Assembly (NCBI GenBank): GCA_963573315.1
Contig: OY752150.1
Span: 1,956,001-2,020,000, forward strand
Reading direction: 5' to 3'
DNA length: 64,000 nucleotides
Origin: Entomortierella parvispora
Taxonomy: Eukaryota > Mortierellomycota > Mortierellomycetes > Mortierellales > Mortierellaceae
Part shown: positions 1 to 9,400 of the stretch, one piece after another
Numbering within the stretch: the stretch's first letter is position 1
How the letters are laid out: every line of letters starts with the position of its first letter
Notes under the pieces: model-generated
The model's input: only the letters and a program-made list of their open reading frames with translations
What the model was told of the DNA's origin: nothing
Databases searched by the model: none
Made by a program: the position numbers and the translations under genes

Positions 1-60
1 ATAGCCTGCGATGGCGACGAGAGGAACTGCGTGGGGGAGAGGACAGATGGAGTCGGCGTT

Positions 61-155
61 GCAACGAGGTGTGATGGTGTCGATGTTGCCACGAGGTGTG
101 ATGGTGTCGACGTTGCCACGAGGTGTGATGGTGTCGAGACAGTTTTCACTGGCGT
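61..155 (+). repeat. 30-bp minisatellite, about 3 copies
   Basis: Three near-identical 30-bp units built around GATGGTGTCGA and GCCACGAGGTGT lie head to tail. The frame through them is open from 31 to 294 and becomes Ser/Glu-rich at its end, but it starts at the window edge and shows no domain. It may be the broken 3' end of a gene outside the window. Confidence 0.6.
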
Positions 156-294
156 GAAACCGTGTTTTGTTGGAGTGCGCACACACATTGAGGTCGATGT
201 GTCTTCTGGTGAGGAGTCAGAATCATCAGATGAGGAGTCGGCATCATCAGAAGAGACATCCGGGTCTGTTGATGTTAGGACAATCTGTCCATAA

Positions 295-1315
295 GATGAG
301 GGAACGTTTGCGGTTGACAATACAAATAGTGTCGGGGAACTAGGAGTCTGCTCCGTTAACAGCTCAAACGATGTTGAGAAACTAGTAGCTCGCCTCGCTG
401 ATAATAGAGATGATGTTGGCAACCTTGGAACCCGCTCTGGCGAGTCAATTGAGGAACGTGGAGTAAATAAAGTGCGGAGGGTTCGCGATGTCGTCTCTTG
501 CCCTGATTGATCAGCAGGTACCCAGAAAGGATTATCGTAGTTTTCTTCGGCTTTGAATTCTATGGGCGCCGAGGGAGAAGTCGATTTCTGCAAAGGAGGG
601 CGGGCTCTATCCAACGAAGAGGTATTGTCGGCTTTTCTAGGAGTATGCTTTGTGGAGCAAATGCAACATGCCAAGATACAATTAAAAACACGGAACGCGT
701 CGTCCACACGTTCACATTAGCAACGCTATCCACTCACTTGACTCACTTCTTCTTGGGGCTGTCCAATTGGGTTGCTGAAGTCAAGGATGCTGAACTCTCC
801 CATGTTTTGAAGCTATAAATTGTTAAAGGCTGGCAGGTTGGAAAACACGAGAGCAAGAGATTCATCGGGCACTTCACTACAGTACACGGCGCGTTACCCT
901 GGAAGAGCCAGAGGCTCGTTTGCTTGGCGTGGTCGGGACCCCATCCGTTGGAGGAATGTCACTGTGGCAGAAAAGACAATGAGAAAGAGTTACAAAGTGA
1001 GAGACTGAACAGCAAATGACGCCGAGAATGAGCGAGAAATTGAGTCACTAGACGCATGGATGCGCAGACGCTCCTTGTAGATGCAGAGGGATGAGCATTT
1101 GTACCTGAATTGTCTTTTATTTGACATGCTGCGTGTTGTAATGAAGAAACGAGTGGAAATGGTGGTCTCAGGGCCGTGTCGCCCTTTTTGGATGGTCGTC
1201 CAAATAAGGAAATGCACACGAAGGCCGACCCCATAGGAAAGGGGGAGATTTTGTCCCAGCCCCTCGGCAGCAAGTTTTGCACTTCAGCTGACGAGGTGGC
1301 TGGGTTCAGAGCTTC
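295..1315. other. No gene recognised
   Basis: Only short overlapping frames on both strands, with no domain, clean start context or supporting splice structure. Unique-looking sequence up to the inverted-repeat arm that begins at 1316. Confidence 0.4.
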
Positions 1316-2661
1316 ATCGCAGACAGTCTATTTTTGGTGGCGCAGTGGTGTTTGGGGGCGTTTTATGGCACCAAGATCAAATAAATGATGGTGCCTTGAT
1401 ACTCGAGTCCTTGATACTTCTGACACGGGGACATGGAGGGGTACCATCATTCAAGTGGACATGGTTGGAATGAGAGGAGCAATGAAGGTGCATGTGTTTG
1501 TTGCCACCAATTTCATATACATAGTGACAATAAGCTCTTTTTTCAACCTTTCTTGAGCAATTGATTGACAATGGCTGATTCGATTCTCTTCCCTCTAACT
1601 GCATTCGAGGGGTATCGCCAATGACAACGTCTGTATCGAGTCTCAAGTCTGTAAGGTTGGAATGAAACGAGTAATGTAGATGCATGTGTTTGTTGCCACC
1701 AATTTTTTTGAAGATGGCAACCATTCTTTTGAATCCCATTCTTGAAAGCGCATGTGTCTGTGTTGGTACAGAACAGTACAACCCAAGAGCCCGGTTTCCA
1801 AAATGGGCACCCCTTAAGATCCACCGAGCAGAGTGTGAAAGTGTGAAGTGGGACGCGCTTGGGTGGGTGGCACTTGTGCACTTGTGCGTTTTGATAGACA
1901 GGTTCATAGATACTGACTGATACGTCGTTGAGTGGCACTCCGTCAAGCAACCTTTCATTCCTCACTTCTGTTGCATATCAACCCACTACATCTCCTGTTC
2001 CATCCAAACACACCACACACCACACAAAGTTCTCGGCTCAGGATTGGGCACCCCTTAAGTGTCACCTTTGTAGATCCGCAAAGGGTGGGGTAACAGAATT
2101 CGAGCACTTACTCTGTCTTTCCAGTATCCAACTCCCTATACTTTTCTCTTCCCCTTGCCCTTGCCTTCCACAATCCACCGCAAATTCCAAGCTCTACAAA
2201 GGGTGGGGTAACTGAGCCAGAATTCGAGCACTTACTCTGTCCTTGCAGCATCCAACTTCATATACTTTTCTCTTCTCCTTGCCCTTGCCTTCCACAATCC
2301 ACCGCAAATTCCGCTCAATTCTGAAGTTTTTTTTCTGAAAACTGAGTACCCCTTAAGAGACTCGCTGCCAGAAAGATAAAAAGAGAGATGTTGTTCGTAA
2401 GAACAAATCTGTAGAACAATGGGCTTAATCTCAGCAGATCGTAGCAACAAGGCTACTCTACTGCTTACAATACCCCGTTCAATTAAAGTCGTCTGCAATG
2501 GATTTATCTCTTCCAATATTTGAAATTAACATTAGCAGGAACCTCACAAAGCCTTTCCGCTCTGCAAGATCACCCCACGTAATATGATTCAGGAGCCGAA
2601 GCTCTATTCGTATTCAACTAAAAATCGGAAAAGGCGGTAATCGTCGCGTTCTAGCACGGAT
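1316..2661 (-). repeat. Left arm of a 1.34-kb inverted repeat (28S-tail composite)
   Basis: Read on the minus strand this runs from the 3' end of 28S rRNA, through a short 3' external spacer and CTTAAGGGGTAC, into about 1 kb of tail containing two more CTTAAGGGGTGCCC boundaries and two copies of the GGTGGCAACAAACACATGCA satellite core. The same sequence recurs inverted at 60887-62228, almost base for base; a 4-bp AAAT duplication near 1380 is one difference seen. Both copies end at the same base on the tail side. On the 28S side the right copy extends further into 28S. A shared 3' end with variable 5' truncation is what retroposition produces. No poly(A) or target-site duplication was found. 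Confidence 0.8.
2403..2661 (-). rRNA. 28S rRNA 3'-end fragment (copy F, truncated)
   Basis: Minus-strand sequence matches the conserved 3' end of fungal 28S/25S rRNA, including GGGGTATTGTAAGCAGTAGA and TTACGATCTGCTGAGATTAA-like segments, ending at the expected mature end AGATTTGT. Only the last ~260 nt are present, so it is not functional. It forms the inner part of the left inverted-repeat arm. Confidence 0.9.
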
Positions 2662-2870
2662 CAATCAGAAAGCAGGATCAAGGTTTTTTTTTTTCATTTT
2701 GCTTTGTAGATGTAAAAATATTAATGGGCAGAGATTTGGCTGAAGAAGAAATAAAAGGAATTGAGCTGAGTGGGCTGGTTGGTTTCTTGGTGACTCCAAG
2801 GATCATTGGACAATATCTTGACTGGAGTTTTGGAACCATGCCTCTTGTGACTGGCAGGAGAGACCTAACT

Positions 2871-3068
2871 CTACTGGCCACCAGTACCCTGAACGAGGTA
2901 GTAGCAACCTCCGCTGAGAAGGCAAGTCTGGCCATTGGGGTACTGGTGCGCGGGGTTGCAGGCATGGCGGCCGCCAACATTAGCACTACCAATAGCTGGA
3001 CAGGCAGCATGACCAGTAGAAAAGAGACTCAAAACAAAGCAGAGAGCAAGCAAGTATTTGAACTGCAT
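2871..3068 (-). CDS. Small secreted cysteine-containing protein (65 aa)
   Basis: Single-exon frame of 65 codons. Residues 1-20 form a clear signal peptide (MQFKYLLALCFVLSLFSTGH) with likely cleavage after an Ala near residue 21. The short mature part holds four cysteines and Gly-rich stretches. The ATG is chosen because it starts the signal peptide; the frame is open upstream but that extension would bury it. No family is recognised. Short secreted Cys proteins in fungi are often effector candidates, but that is inference. A splice donor near the end cannot be excluded, so the C-terminus may differ. Confidence 0.55.
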   Translation of the reverse strand: MQFKYLLALCFVLSLFSTGHAACPAIGSANVGGRHACNPAHQYPNGQTCLLSGGCYYLVQGTGGQ

Positions 3069-3224
3069 TTTTGAATGGGATGGGGTTGGAAAAAAATGTG
3101 TATTGTAAGGAAGAGGCCATTTTGAATGATTCATGCTGTACTTATGATGGAGCTGGAAATAAGTGCAGCAAGGGGATTGTAGATAGGGGCGTGAAAGATC
3201 AAGTCAGTGGGAGACAAAAAAATA

Positions 3225-3360
3225 TGGAGGAGAAGGGCAAGGAAGAGCAAGGGCAAGGAAGAGCAAGGGCAGGGAGGAGTAAGGGCAGGGAAAAGCAAGG
3301 GCAGTGTACAGTAGGAGCAAGGAAAAGATATGGCAATGAAGAGTAAGGGCAAGGGCATAT
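3225..3360 (+). repeat. Purine-rich GGGCAAGGAAGAGCAA minisatellite
   Basis: Degenerate 11-17-bp units (AAGGGCA, GGAAGAGCAA) repeat head to tail. The long pyrimidine-strand frame through it on the minus strand is an artefact of composition. Confidence 0.7.
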
Positions 3361-3778
3361 AGAGAAAGGGATAACACCACGCATTCCGTCTTTTGTTATT
3401 CTTCAGTTTTTTTGACGTGCCTCCTTTTTTCCACTTCCCCTAGATCTTCTGAGGTCCCTTCTGTCTCAGTGCCGTCTATCCTCCTTTTTTTAGTCAAAAG
3501 AGAGGCCAATTGCCTCACAACCGCGTCTCTTCCATCTTTGTGGCGCTTCCCTATCGTTTGTCAGCACTGTCAAGACTGGTCAAACGCTTTACAAGCGGTT
3601 TCCTTTCATTTTTTTGTCCTCAATTGCTCGCCAGGTAAGATTTTTATTTTATTTTTTATTTTTTGTCTTTGGAGCCCCCCTCCCTCCCATCCACCACGTC
3701 CAACAACTACATACATACCCAACAATCACTTAAGGGGCTTTATAATATCAGTAACTGACTGCCAACCTATCCTCATCC
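3361..3778. other. Pyrimidine-rich spacer, no gene recognised
   Basis: T/C-rich sequence without a convincing gene. It holds one CTTAAGGGG motif at 3729-3737, close to the 3' end of the F-box/LRR gene. Confidence 0.4.
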
Positions 3779-5269
3779 TTATCTGTAAATTTGGCATGTT
3801 GAGTTGGTGTTGAGTGCCTCAGCCAGCGCCTTGGCTCCATCCTCTCCGATCTTGTTGTACTGCAGCTTCAAAGTGGCCAGAGTCGAGTTGGCCTTAAGTG
3901 CCTCTGATAGTGCCTGAGCTCCATTGTCTCCAATCTTGTTGTTCCCCAAGTCTAAAGTGGCCAGAGTCAAGTTGGTCTTGAGTGCCTCTGACAGTGCTTG
4001 GGCTCCATCATCTCCGATCGTATTGCGCAGCAGCACCAAAGTGGCCAGAGTCGAGTTGATCTTGAGTGCCTCTGACAGCGCCTGAGCTCCATCAGCTCCG
4101 ATCTTGTTAGCCCTCAAGTCTAAAGTGGCCAGAGTCGAGTTGATCTTGAGTGCCTCTGACAGCGCCTGAGCTCCATCAGCTCCGATCTTGTTGGCCCTCA
4201 AGTCCAAAGTGGCCAAAGTTGAGTTCATCTTGAGTGCCTCAGACAGCACCTGAGCTCCATCATCTGCGATCTCGTTGTACTGAAGCTCCAAAGTGGCCAG
4301 AGTCAAGTTGGTCTTGAGTGCCTCTGACAGCGCCTGAACTCCATCATGTCCAATGTTGTTGACCCTCAAGTCTAAAGTGGCCAGAGTTGAGTTGGTCTTG
4401 AGTGCCACTGACAGCGCCTGAGCTCCGTTGGATCCGATCGAGTTGTGATACAAGTTCAAAGTGGTCATAGTCGAGTTGGTCTTGAGGGCCTCAGACAGCG
4501 CCTGAGCTCCGTTGGATCCGATCCAGTTAAACTGCAAGTTCAGAGTGGTCAGAGTCGAGTTTGTCTTAAGTGCCTCAGACAGCGCCTGAGTCCCGTTGTG
4601 TCCAATCGAGTTGTACGACAAGTTCAAAGTGGTCAGAGTCGTGTTGGTCTTAAGTGCCTCAGACAGCGCCTGTGCTCCATTGTCTCCGATCGAGTTGAAC
4701 TGCAAGTTCAGAGTGGTCAGAGTCGAGTTGGTCTTGAGTGCCTCAGACAGCGCCCGAGCTCCATTGTCTCCGATCGAGTTGTCATACAAGTTCAAAGTGG
4801 CCAGAGTCGAGTTGGTCTTGAGTGCCTCAGACAGTGCCTCCGTTCCGTTATCTCTAATCGAGTTGGACTGTAAGTCCAAAGAGGTCAGAGTCGAGTTGCT
4901 TTTGACTGCTTCAGCCAGCATCCGAGCTCCATTGGATCCGATCTCGTTGTGCTGCAAGTTTAAAGTGGTCAGAGTTAAGTTGGTCATGACACTAGAGATT
5001 ACTTTGTCTTGTGTAAATGTCGATGATAGCTTTTCATAGGCAGAGCCCTCAATCATCAGGTGTTGTATAAGGTGTTTGTTTCTCTCGACAGATTCCATGC
5101 TGGGGCCATCTCCGGACAAGACAACAGAGTTGTAGAGTGGCGGTGTGAATGAGTCGTTCCAATCCTGACTCACACGCGCACAGAATGCTAAGTCTTTGAG
5201 ACCAAGGCTGCTGGCAATTCTTGAGCGAATCTCATGTAGATCGAGGGTGTGTGTCAAGAACTTAGTCAT
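3779..5269 (-). CDS. F-box / leucine-rich-repeat protein (496 aa)
   Basis: Intact single-exon gene with ATG at 5269. Residues about 8-50 resemble an F-box (LHEIRSRIASSLGL, then VSQDWNDSFTPPLYNSVVL), which in known proteins binds Skp1 in SCF ubiquitin ligases. Residues from about 95 to the end are 14 repeats of 28 residues of the ribonuclease-inhibitor LRR type (pattern TLTTLNLxxNxIGxNGAQAL). These normally form a curved protein-binding surface. Repeats 10 and 11 read as identical, showing recent repeat duplication. The array ends abruptly in STCQIYR, so the C-terminus may be truncated. Such LRR families are large in Mucoromycota. The ligand and the degradation target cannot be told from sequence. 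Confidence 0.85.
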   Translation of the reverse strand: MTKFLTHTLDLHEIRSRIASSLGLKDLAFCARVSQDWNDSFTPPLYNSVVLSGDGPSMESVERNKHLIQHLMIEGSAYEKLSSTFTQDKVISSVMTNLTLTTLNLQHNEIGSNGARMLAEAVKSNSTLTSLDLQSNSIRDNGTEALSEALKTNSTLATLNLYDNSIGDNGARALSEALKTNSTLTTLNLQFNSIGDNGAQALSEALKTNTTLTTLNLSYNSIGHNGTQALSEALKTNSTLTTLNLQFNWIGSNGAQALSEALKTNSTMTTLNLYHNSIGSNGAQALSVALKTNSTLATLDLRVNNIGHDGVQALSEALKTNLTLATLELQYNEIADDGAQVLSEALKMNSTLATLDLRANKIGADGAQALSEALKINSTLATLDLRANKIGADGAQALSEALKINSTLATLVLLRNTIGDDGAQALSEALKTNLTLATLDLGNNKIGDNGAQALSEALKANSTLATLKLQYNKIGEDGAKALAEALNTNSTCQIYR

Positions 5270-5744
5270 AAAGGTGAAGAAAATGACAGGTATAACAGGG
5301 ATAATGACGAGGACGGTGATGACGGGCTCACAGGAAGTTGTGACAATGAAGGAGAAATGAGGAAAGGCGTTGATGCTAATTGTGAAGTAAGAGTGGTGGC
5401 TACAGTGAGTGATTTAAGCAAGAGTGGAGGCAAAAATGGAAAAGGCAGTGAGAGTGCGACAGTGGGTGATTAGAGAAAGAGTGAAAGGGACAAAATTTCA
5501 GTGCAGTCCTTTTTGACTCGATTCTTCTACTGTATCGACTCTCTGCCACTGCTCTCAAATTTAAAAAGAAGATTGCAGTGTAATTAGACTCTATGTGCCC
5601 TCTTGAGAAATTCAAGGTTTTCGGTGGAACCAATGGCGTTTCTAAATATTGATCAATGCTGATTGCGTCCCCCATTACCCATGAAGAAGTGTCTCATCTG
5701 ATGTCTTTATATGAGCATATGCTCTAGGGAGTGCTCGCACCAGG
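5270..5744. other. Upstream region of the LRR gene, no gene recognised
   Basis: Intergenic sequence with short frames only. It ends at the start of a 28S rRNA fragment. Confidence 0.4.
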
Positions 5745-5784
5745 GATAACTGGCTTGTGGCAGCCAAGCGTTCATAACGACGTT

Positions 5785-5820
<36 letters not shown>

Positions 5821-5867
5821 ACTGAAGCAGAATTAAGCGTTGGATTGTTCACCCACTAATAGGGAAC
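5745..5867 (+). rRNA. 28S rRNA internal fragment (copy A)
   Basis: Matches the conserved fungal 28S stretch ATAACTGGCTTGTGGCAGCC through CCACTAATAGGGAAC. A 4-nt gap is present relative to copy C (near 5834). It breaks off at GGGAAC and is followed 80 nt later by CTTAAGGGGTACC (5947). Not functional. Its start coincides with the starts of copies B (23973) and C (60573). Confidence 0.9.
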
Positions 5868-5953
5868 AAAGAGACGGGGGGGAGAGTGGGAGAGGTGAAG
5901 GTGGTCTCTGTGAGCAAACGCCATCGCAAACAGAGATGGCATTCGACTTAAGG

Positions 5954-6040
5954 GGTACCTGGCTTTCGCAGCATTTACGATAGGAAGAAGATTTTCTTCT
6001 TCATCGTATGTGCTGCATCGACGTGCACGTGATGTGCGTG
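5954..6040 (+). repeat. Flanking direct repeat, copy 1 (partner 12445-12531)
   Basis: About 85 bp (CCTGGCTTTCGCAGCATTTAC to GATGTGCG) recurs with substitutions and small gaps just after the 3' LTR. The retrotransposon therefore sits beside or within a pre-existing tandem duplication. Confidence 0.7.
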
Positions 6041-6458
6041 TGTCAGGGTGCCAGCTGTCCTAGCAGCTAAGCCACCACTATCGCTTTCCAAAGATATCTT
6101 GTTTGCTTTACTCGAACCATTGAGCCCCTTGGAGCCCGAACGGCTATTGCCAAGACGCCGTCGCAATGCCAAGACGCCGCCGCAATGCCAAGTCGCCGCA
6201 CAGTACAAGCTCTTCAGTCAAGCCCAGGCCCCATCCAGTATAAATAGTAGCCATGCCATAGTAGAAACAACTTCAGAATTCCCTTCCATAAAATTATTCT
6301 CACTTCTTCCTCTTTTATTCCATGTCTATCTTATTCTGGATATTTTCCTTCTCTTGCCTTCTTTTCTCGTTTAATTTAATCGAGCTTGTTTCCTCCTCTG
6401 ATCCCTCTCGCTGCCCCTCAATCCCCCTCGATGGCCCCAAGCCACTCTCATCCCAACA
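6041..6458 (+). repeat. 5' LTR
   Basis: 418 bp, TGTCAGGG...CCCAACA. It contains a TATA box (TATAAATA, 6239-6246), so transcription should start shortly downstream inside the LTR. Confidence 0.95.
6239..6246 (+). promoter_or_regulatory. TATA box of the retrotransposon LTR
   Basis: TATAAATA in the 5' LTR; the identical copy in the 3' LTR is at 12201-12208. Confidence 0.6.
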
Positions 6459-9400
6459 TGGTGGACCTTACCTGGCCCTTTCTCTTCATGTGTCTCTCCT
6501 TGTTAAGTGTGCCCTCTCCCGTTGTTGCCTTTTCTTTGTCCAACTTCTTTCTCTCTTCGGTCCCTTTGCCCGTTGTGAAGCAGACCCGCACATCGCAGTG
6601 GGCCGACTTCTTTCGTCTCCTTTTTTCCAATGCATTCTCCTATTCATCCTGCTGGTTCAGCAACGATTACATTTTACTTGGCTCTTTGTGTACCGCTGTA
6701 GTCTTGTTATTCTGTTCGTTGGCTCTCTGGTTATCAGCGTCCTCTCGCCCCTCCCAATCAGTCCACATTCAACAACACTTTTCCACCCCTAGAGTTTCTT
6801 CCCTATTCTTCTTTAAGCGTTCGGTTCCTCCTTCGTATGAGGTAAAGCCAAGTGATTGGCCTCGCTTCCACGAGGATGGTTTCCTTCCGTTTTCTGATTT
6901 CATTGACTCCTTTCAACAATTGTTCACCTCCCGCAATATCCCTCCACAGTTCAAATTCGCCTGCTTCAAACAATCCCTTTCACACATCACACCCTCTATT
7001 CTTTCCTCCTCCCGAGCGTTTGACACTGATTCATTCGAAGATGCTGTCCAACGCCTGGCTGGACCCCTTTATTGTACCCCCGACGAACTTCGTGCTAGAA
7101 GAGACAAAGCGTTTTCGCACACGGCACAGAAAGCGAATCACTCTTTCGATGAGTATGCCTCCACTTTCTTAAGAGCCGCGGAACGCTTTGAGTTCCTCAG
7201 TCAAGCTGAGTTGCGTCGCTTGTTCTACTTTCACCTCGATGATCGTCATAAGTTCCACCTTAACAGTTTCTACACTGGGTCGTGGTCCCGCAAGGACACC
7301 CTCATCACATTTATTGACGATTGCTCCGACTACATTCACTCCAATCCTCCTCCGCCTCCTACTACCCCTCACGTCAACGTTCCTCAGCGACCTCCAACCA
7401 CTCCTTCACCTCGCACACCCCTTTCCCCTTGCACTCATTGTAATGGCCCTCACCCATCTCACCGCTGCTACTCCACCTTCCCTGAACTCCGTCCAAATCG
7501 TCAGTCACCCCCTTCCACATCGTCGCCAAATACCGCCATTGTCCCTGCCGCCAACTCCACCCCCACCGTCGCATCCATCACCACTACGCAATTGACACCC
7601 CGCAGCTTCCCTTCTTTCACAATTCCATTCGCAGGTGCAGAAACCGAAGTGCTAGTTGACACTGGCGCGGAAGTATCTTGCATGTCCGCTGAATTAATCG
7701 AAAAAGAAGGTATGAATGCTCTCATTCTCCCGAACTCGCAGCACGCGGTTATGACAGCCACTGGGATAGTCGAACAGACGCTCGGCGCAGTTCAGTTTCT
7801 GGTACTCGGTACCACGATCACCTTCCACGTCCTCAAATCTCTTTGCACCCCCTTCATCATTGGTTGGGATACCCTCACTTCTTTCACCTTCACCATTTCC
7901 AACAACAGTCTCTCTCTCTCCAGTCTCCTTCCTCCCCCCGATGTGGATATTTCCAATATCCGATCACTTCCCCTCCCTCCTCCCAACAATAACTCCATCT
8001 TCATCCCTTTCACCTCATCCTCCTCCCTTCCACTCCGCCCTCTTCGTCGCCTTCTCGCCGTAATCCCCTACGATCCCACTGCTCATCTCAATCGCCTCCT
8101 TGAAGCCAACTCCGATATTTTTGCCTCCAATCCTTCAGCTCCTCCCAAATCCCATCTCACTCATTTCTCCATTGACACGGGCAAAGCCCTCCCCATTCAA
8201 TCGCGTGGTTATCCTCAACCCCCTGGCACAAAACGAATTATCGATCGTCACATTGATTCAATGTTGGCGGACGGTATCATTTCCCCTTCCTTCTCTCCTT
8301 GGTGTTCCCCCGTTGTGATCATTGGTAAAAAGGATGGTAGTGAGCGGTTTTGTGTGGATTACTCCAAGGTTAACGCTGTTACAGTTCAGGACGCGTATCC
8401 CATTCCCCGCATTGATCTCCTCCTGGCTGCCTTGGGTGGTGCGTTTGTTTATTCTTCCCTTGATATGGCTGCTGCCTATTGGCAAATTCCTATTGAAGTG
8501 ATGACCGCTCTTAAACTGGCTTTTGTCTGTCATCGCGGCCTCTTTCAGTGGAATCGCATGCCTTTTGGAGCTACAACAGCACCGGCCACCCTTCAACGTA
8601 CACTCAATTCTGTTTTTGCTGCCCTTCTCTACAAGTGTGTGGTTATCTACTTCGACGACATCATCATTTTCTCCCCCTCCCTAGCACAGCATCTTGTTGA
8701 CCTTCAAACAGTCTTTGATTTGCTTCGTGCGAGTGGATTTTCTTTGAAACGGTCCAAGTGTCATTTCCTACAAAAAGAATTGAAAGTTCTGGGCTTTGTG
8801 GTCTCCGCTAGCGGTATCAGCACAGATCCTGACAAGATCGCTGCCATCGTTAAGTATCCCACACCAGTCAAAGTCAAGGACGTTCTTTCTTTTATTGGTA
8901 TGGCCGGACAGTATCGCGTCTTTATTCGTGCTTTCTCTTTAACTGCTGCCCCCCTTCACGCCCTTACCCGCAAAAACACCCCCTTTCTTTGGTCTGAGCA
9001 GTGTCAGCAAGCCTTCCAAAAGCTTAAAGACCTGTTGACGTCCGCCCCTATCCTTGTTCATGCCAATTTCTCCTTGCCCTTTCACCTCTTTGCCGATGCC
9101 GCGTGTAAGCGTGGCCTGGGTGCCGTGCTTGCCCAGTATGATGAGAATGGTCATCTTCATCCTATCGCCTTTGCCAGTCGTGGCCTCCTGCCTGCCGAAA
9201 AGAACTACACGGTAACTGAAGTAGAAGCTCTTGCAATCGTGTGGGCCCTGAAGAAGAAATTTCATCAATATGTTTATGGTACCCACTTCAACATTCACAC
9301 CGATCACTCCAATCTTCGTTTCATCACTTCAATGAAGGAGGCTGACGGTCGCATTGCCCGTTGGCGTCTCTTCCTTCATAAGTACACCTACATTGTTCAC

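Noticed and set aside
4445-5039. Plus-strand frames opposite the LRR gene
   Set aside because: Shadow frames of the 84-bp coding repeats; the minus strand has the F-box and LRR consensus.
6386-6457. Extension of gag-pol upstream to 6386
   Set aside because: The codon at 6386 is TTG and lies inside the LTR; ATG at 6431 or 6458 is more plausible.
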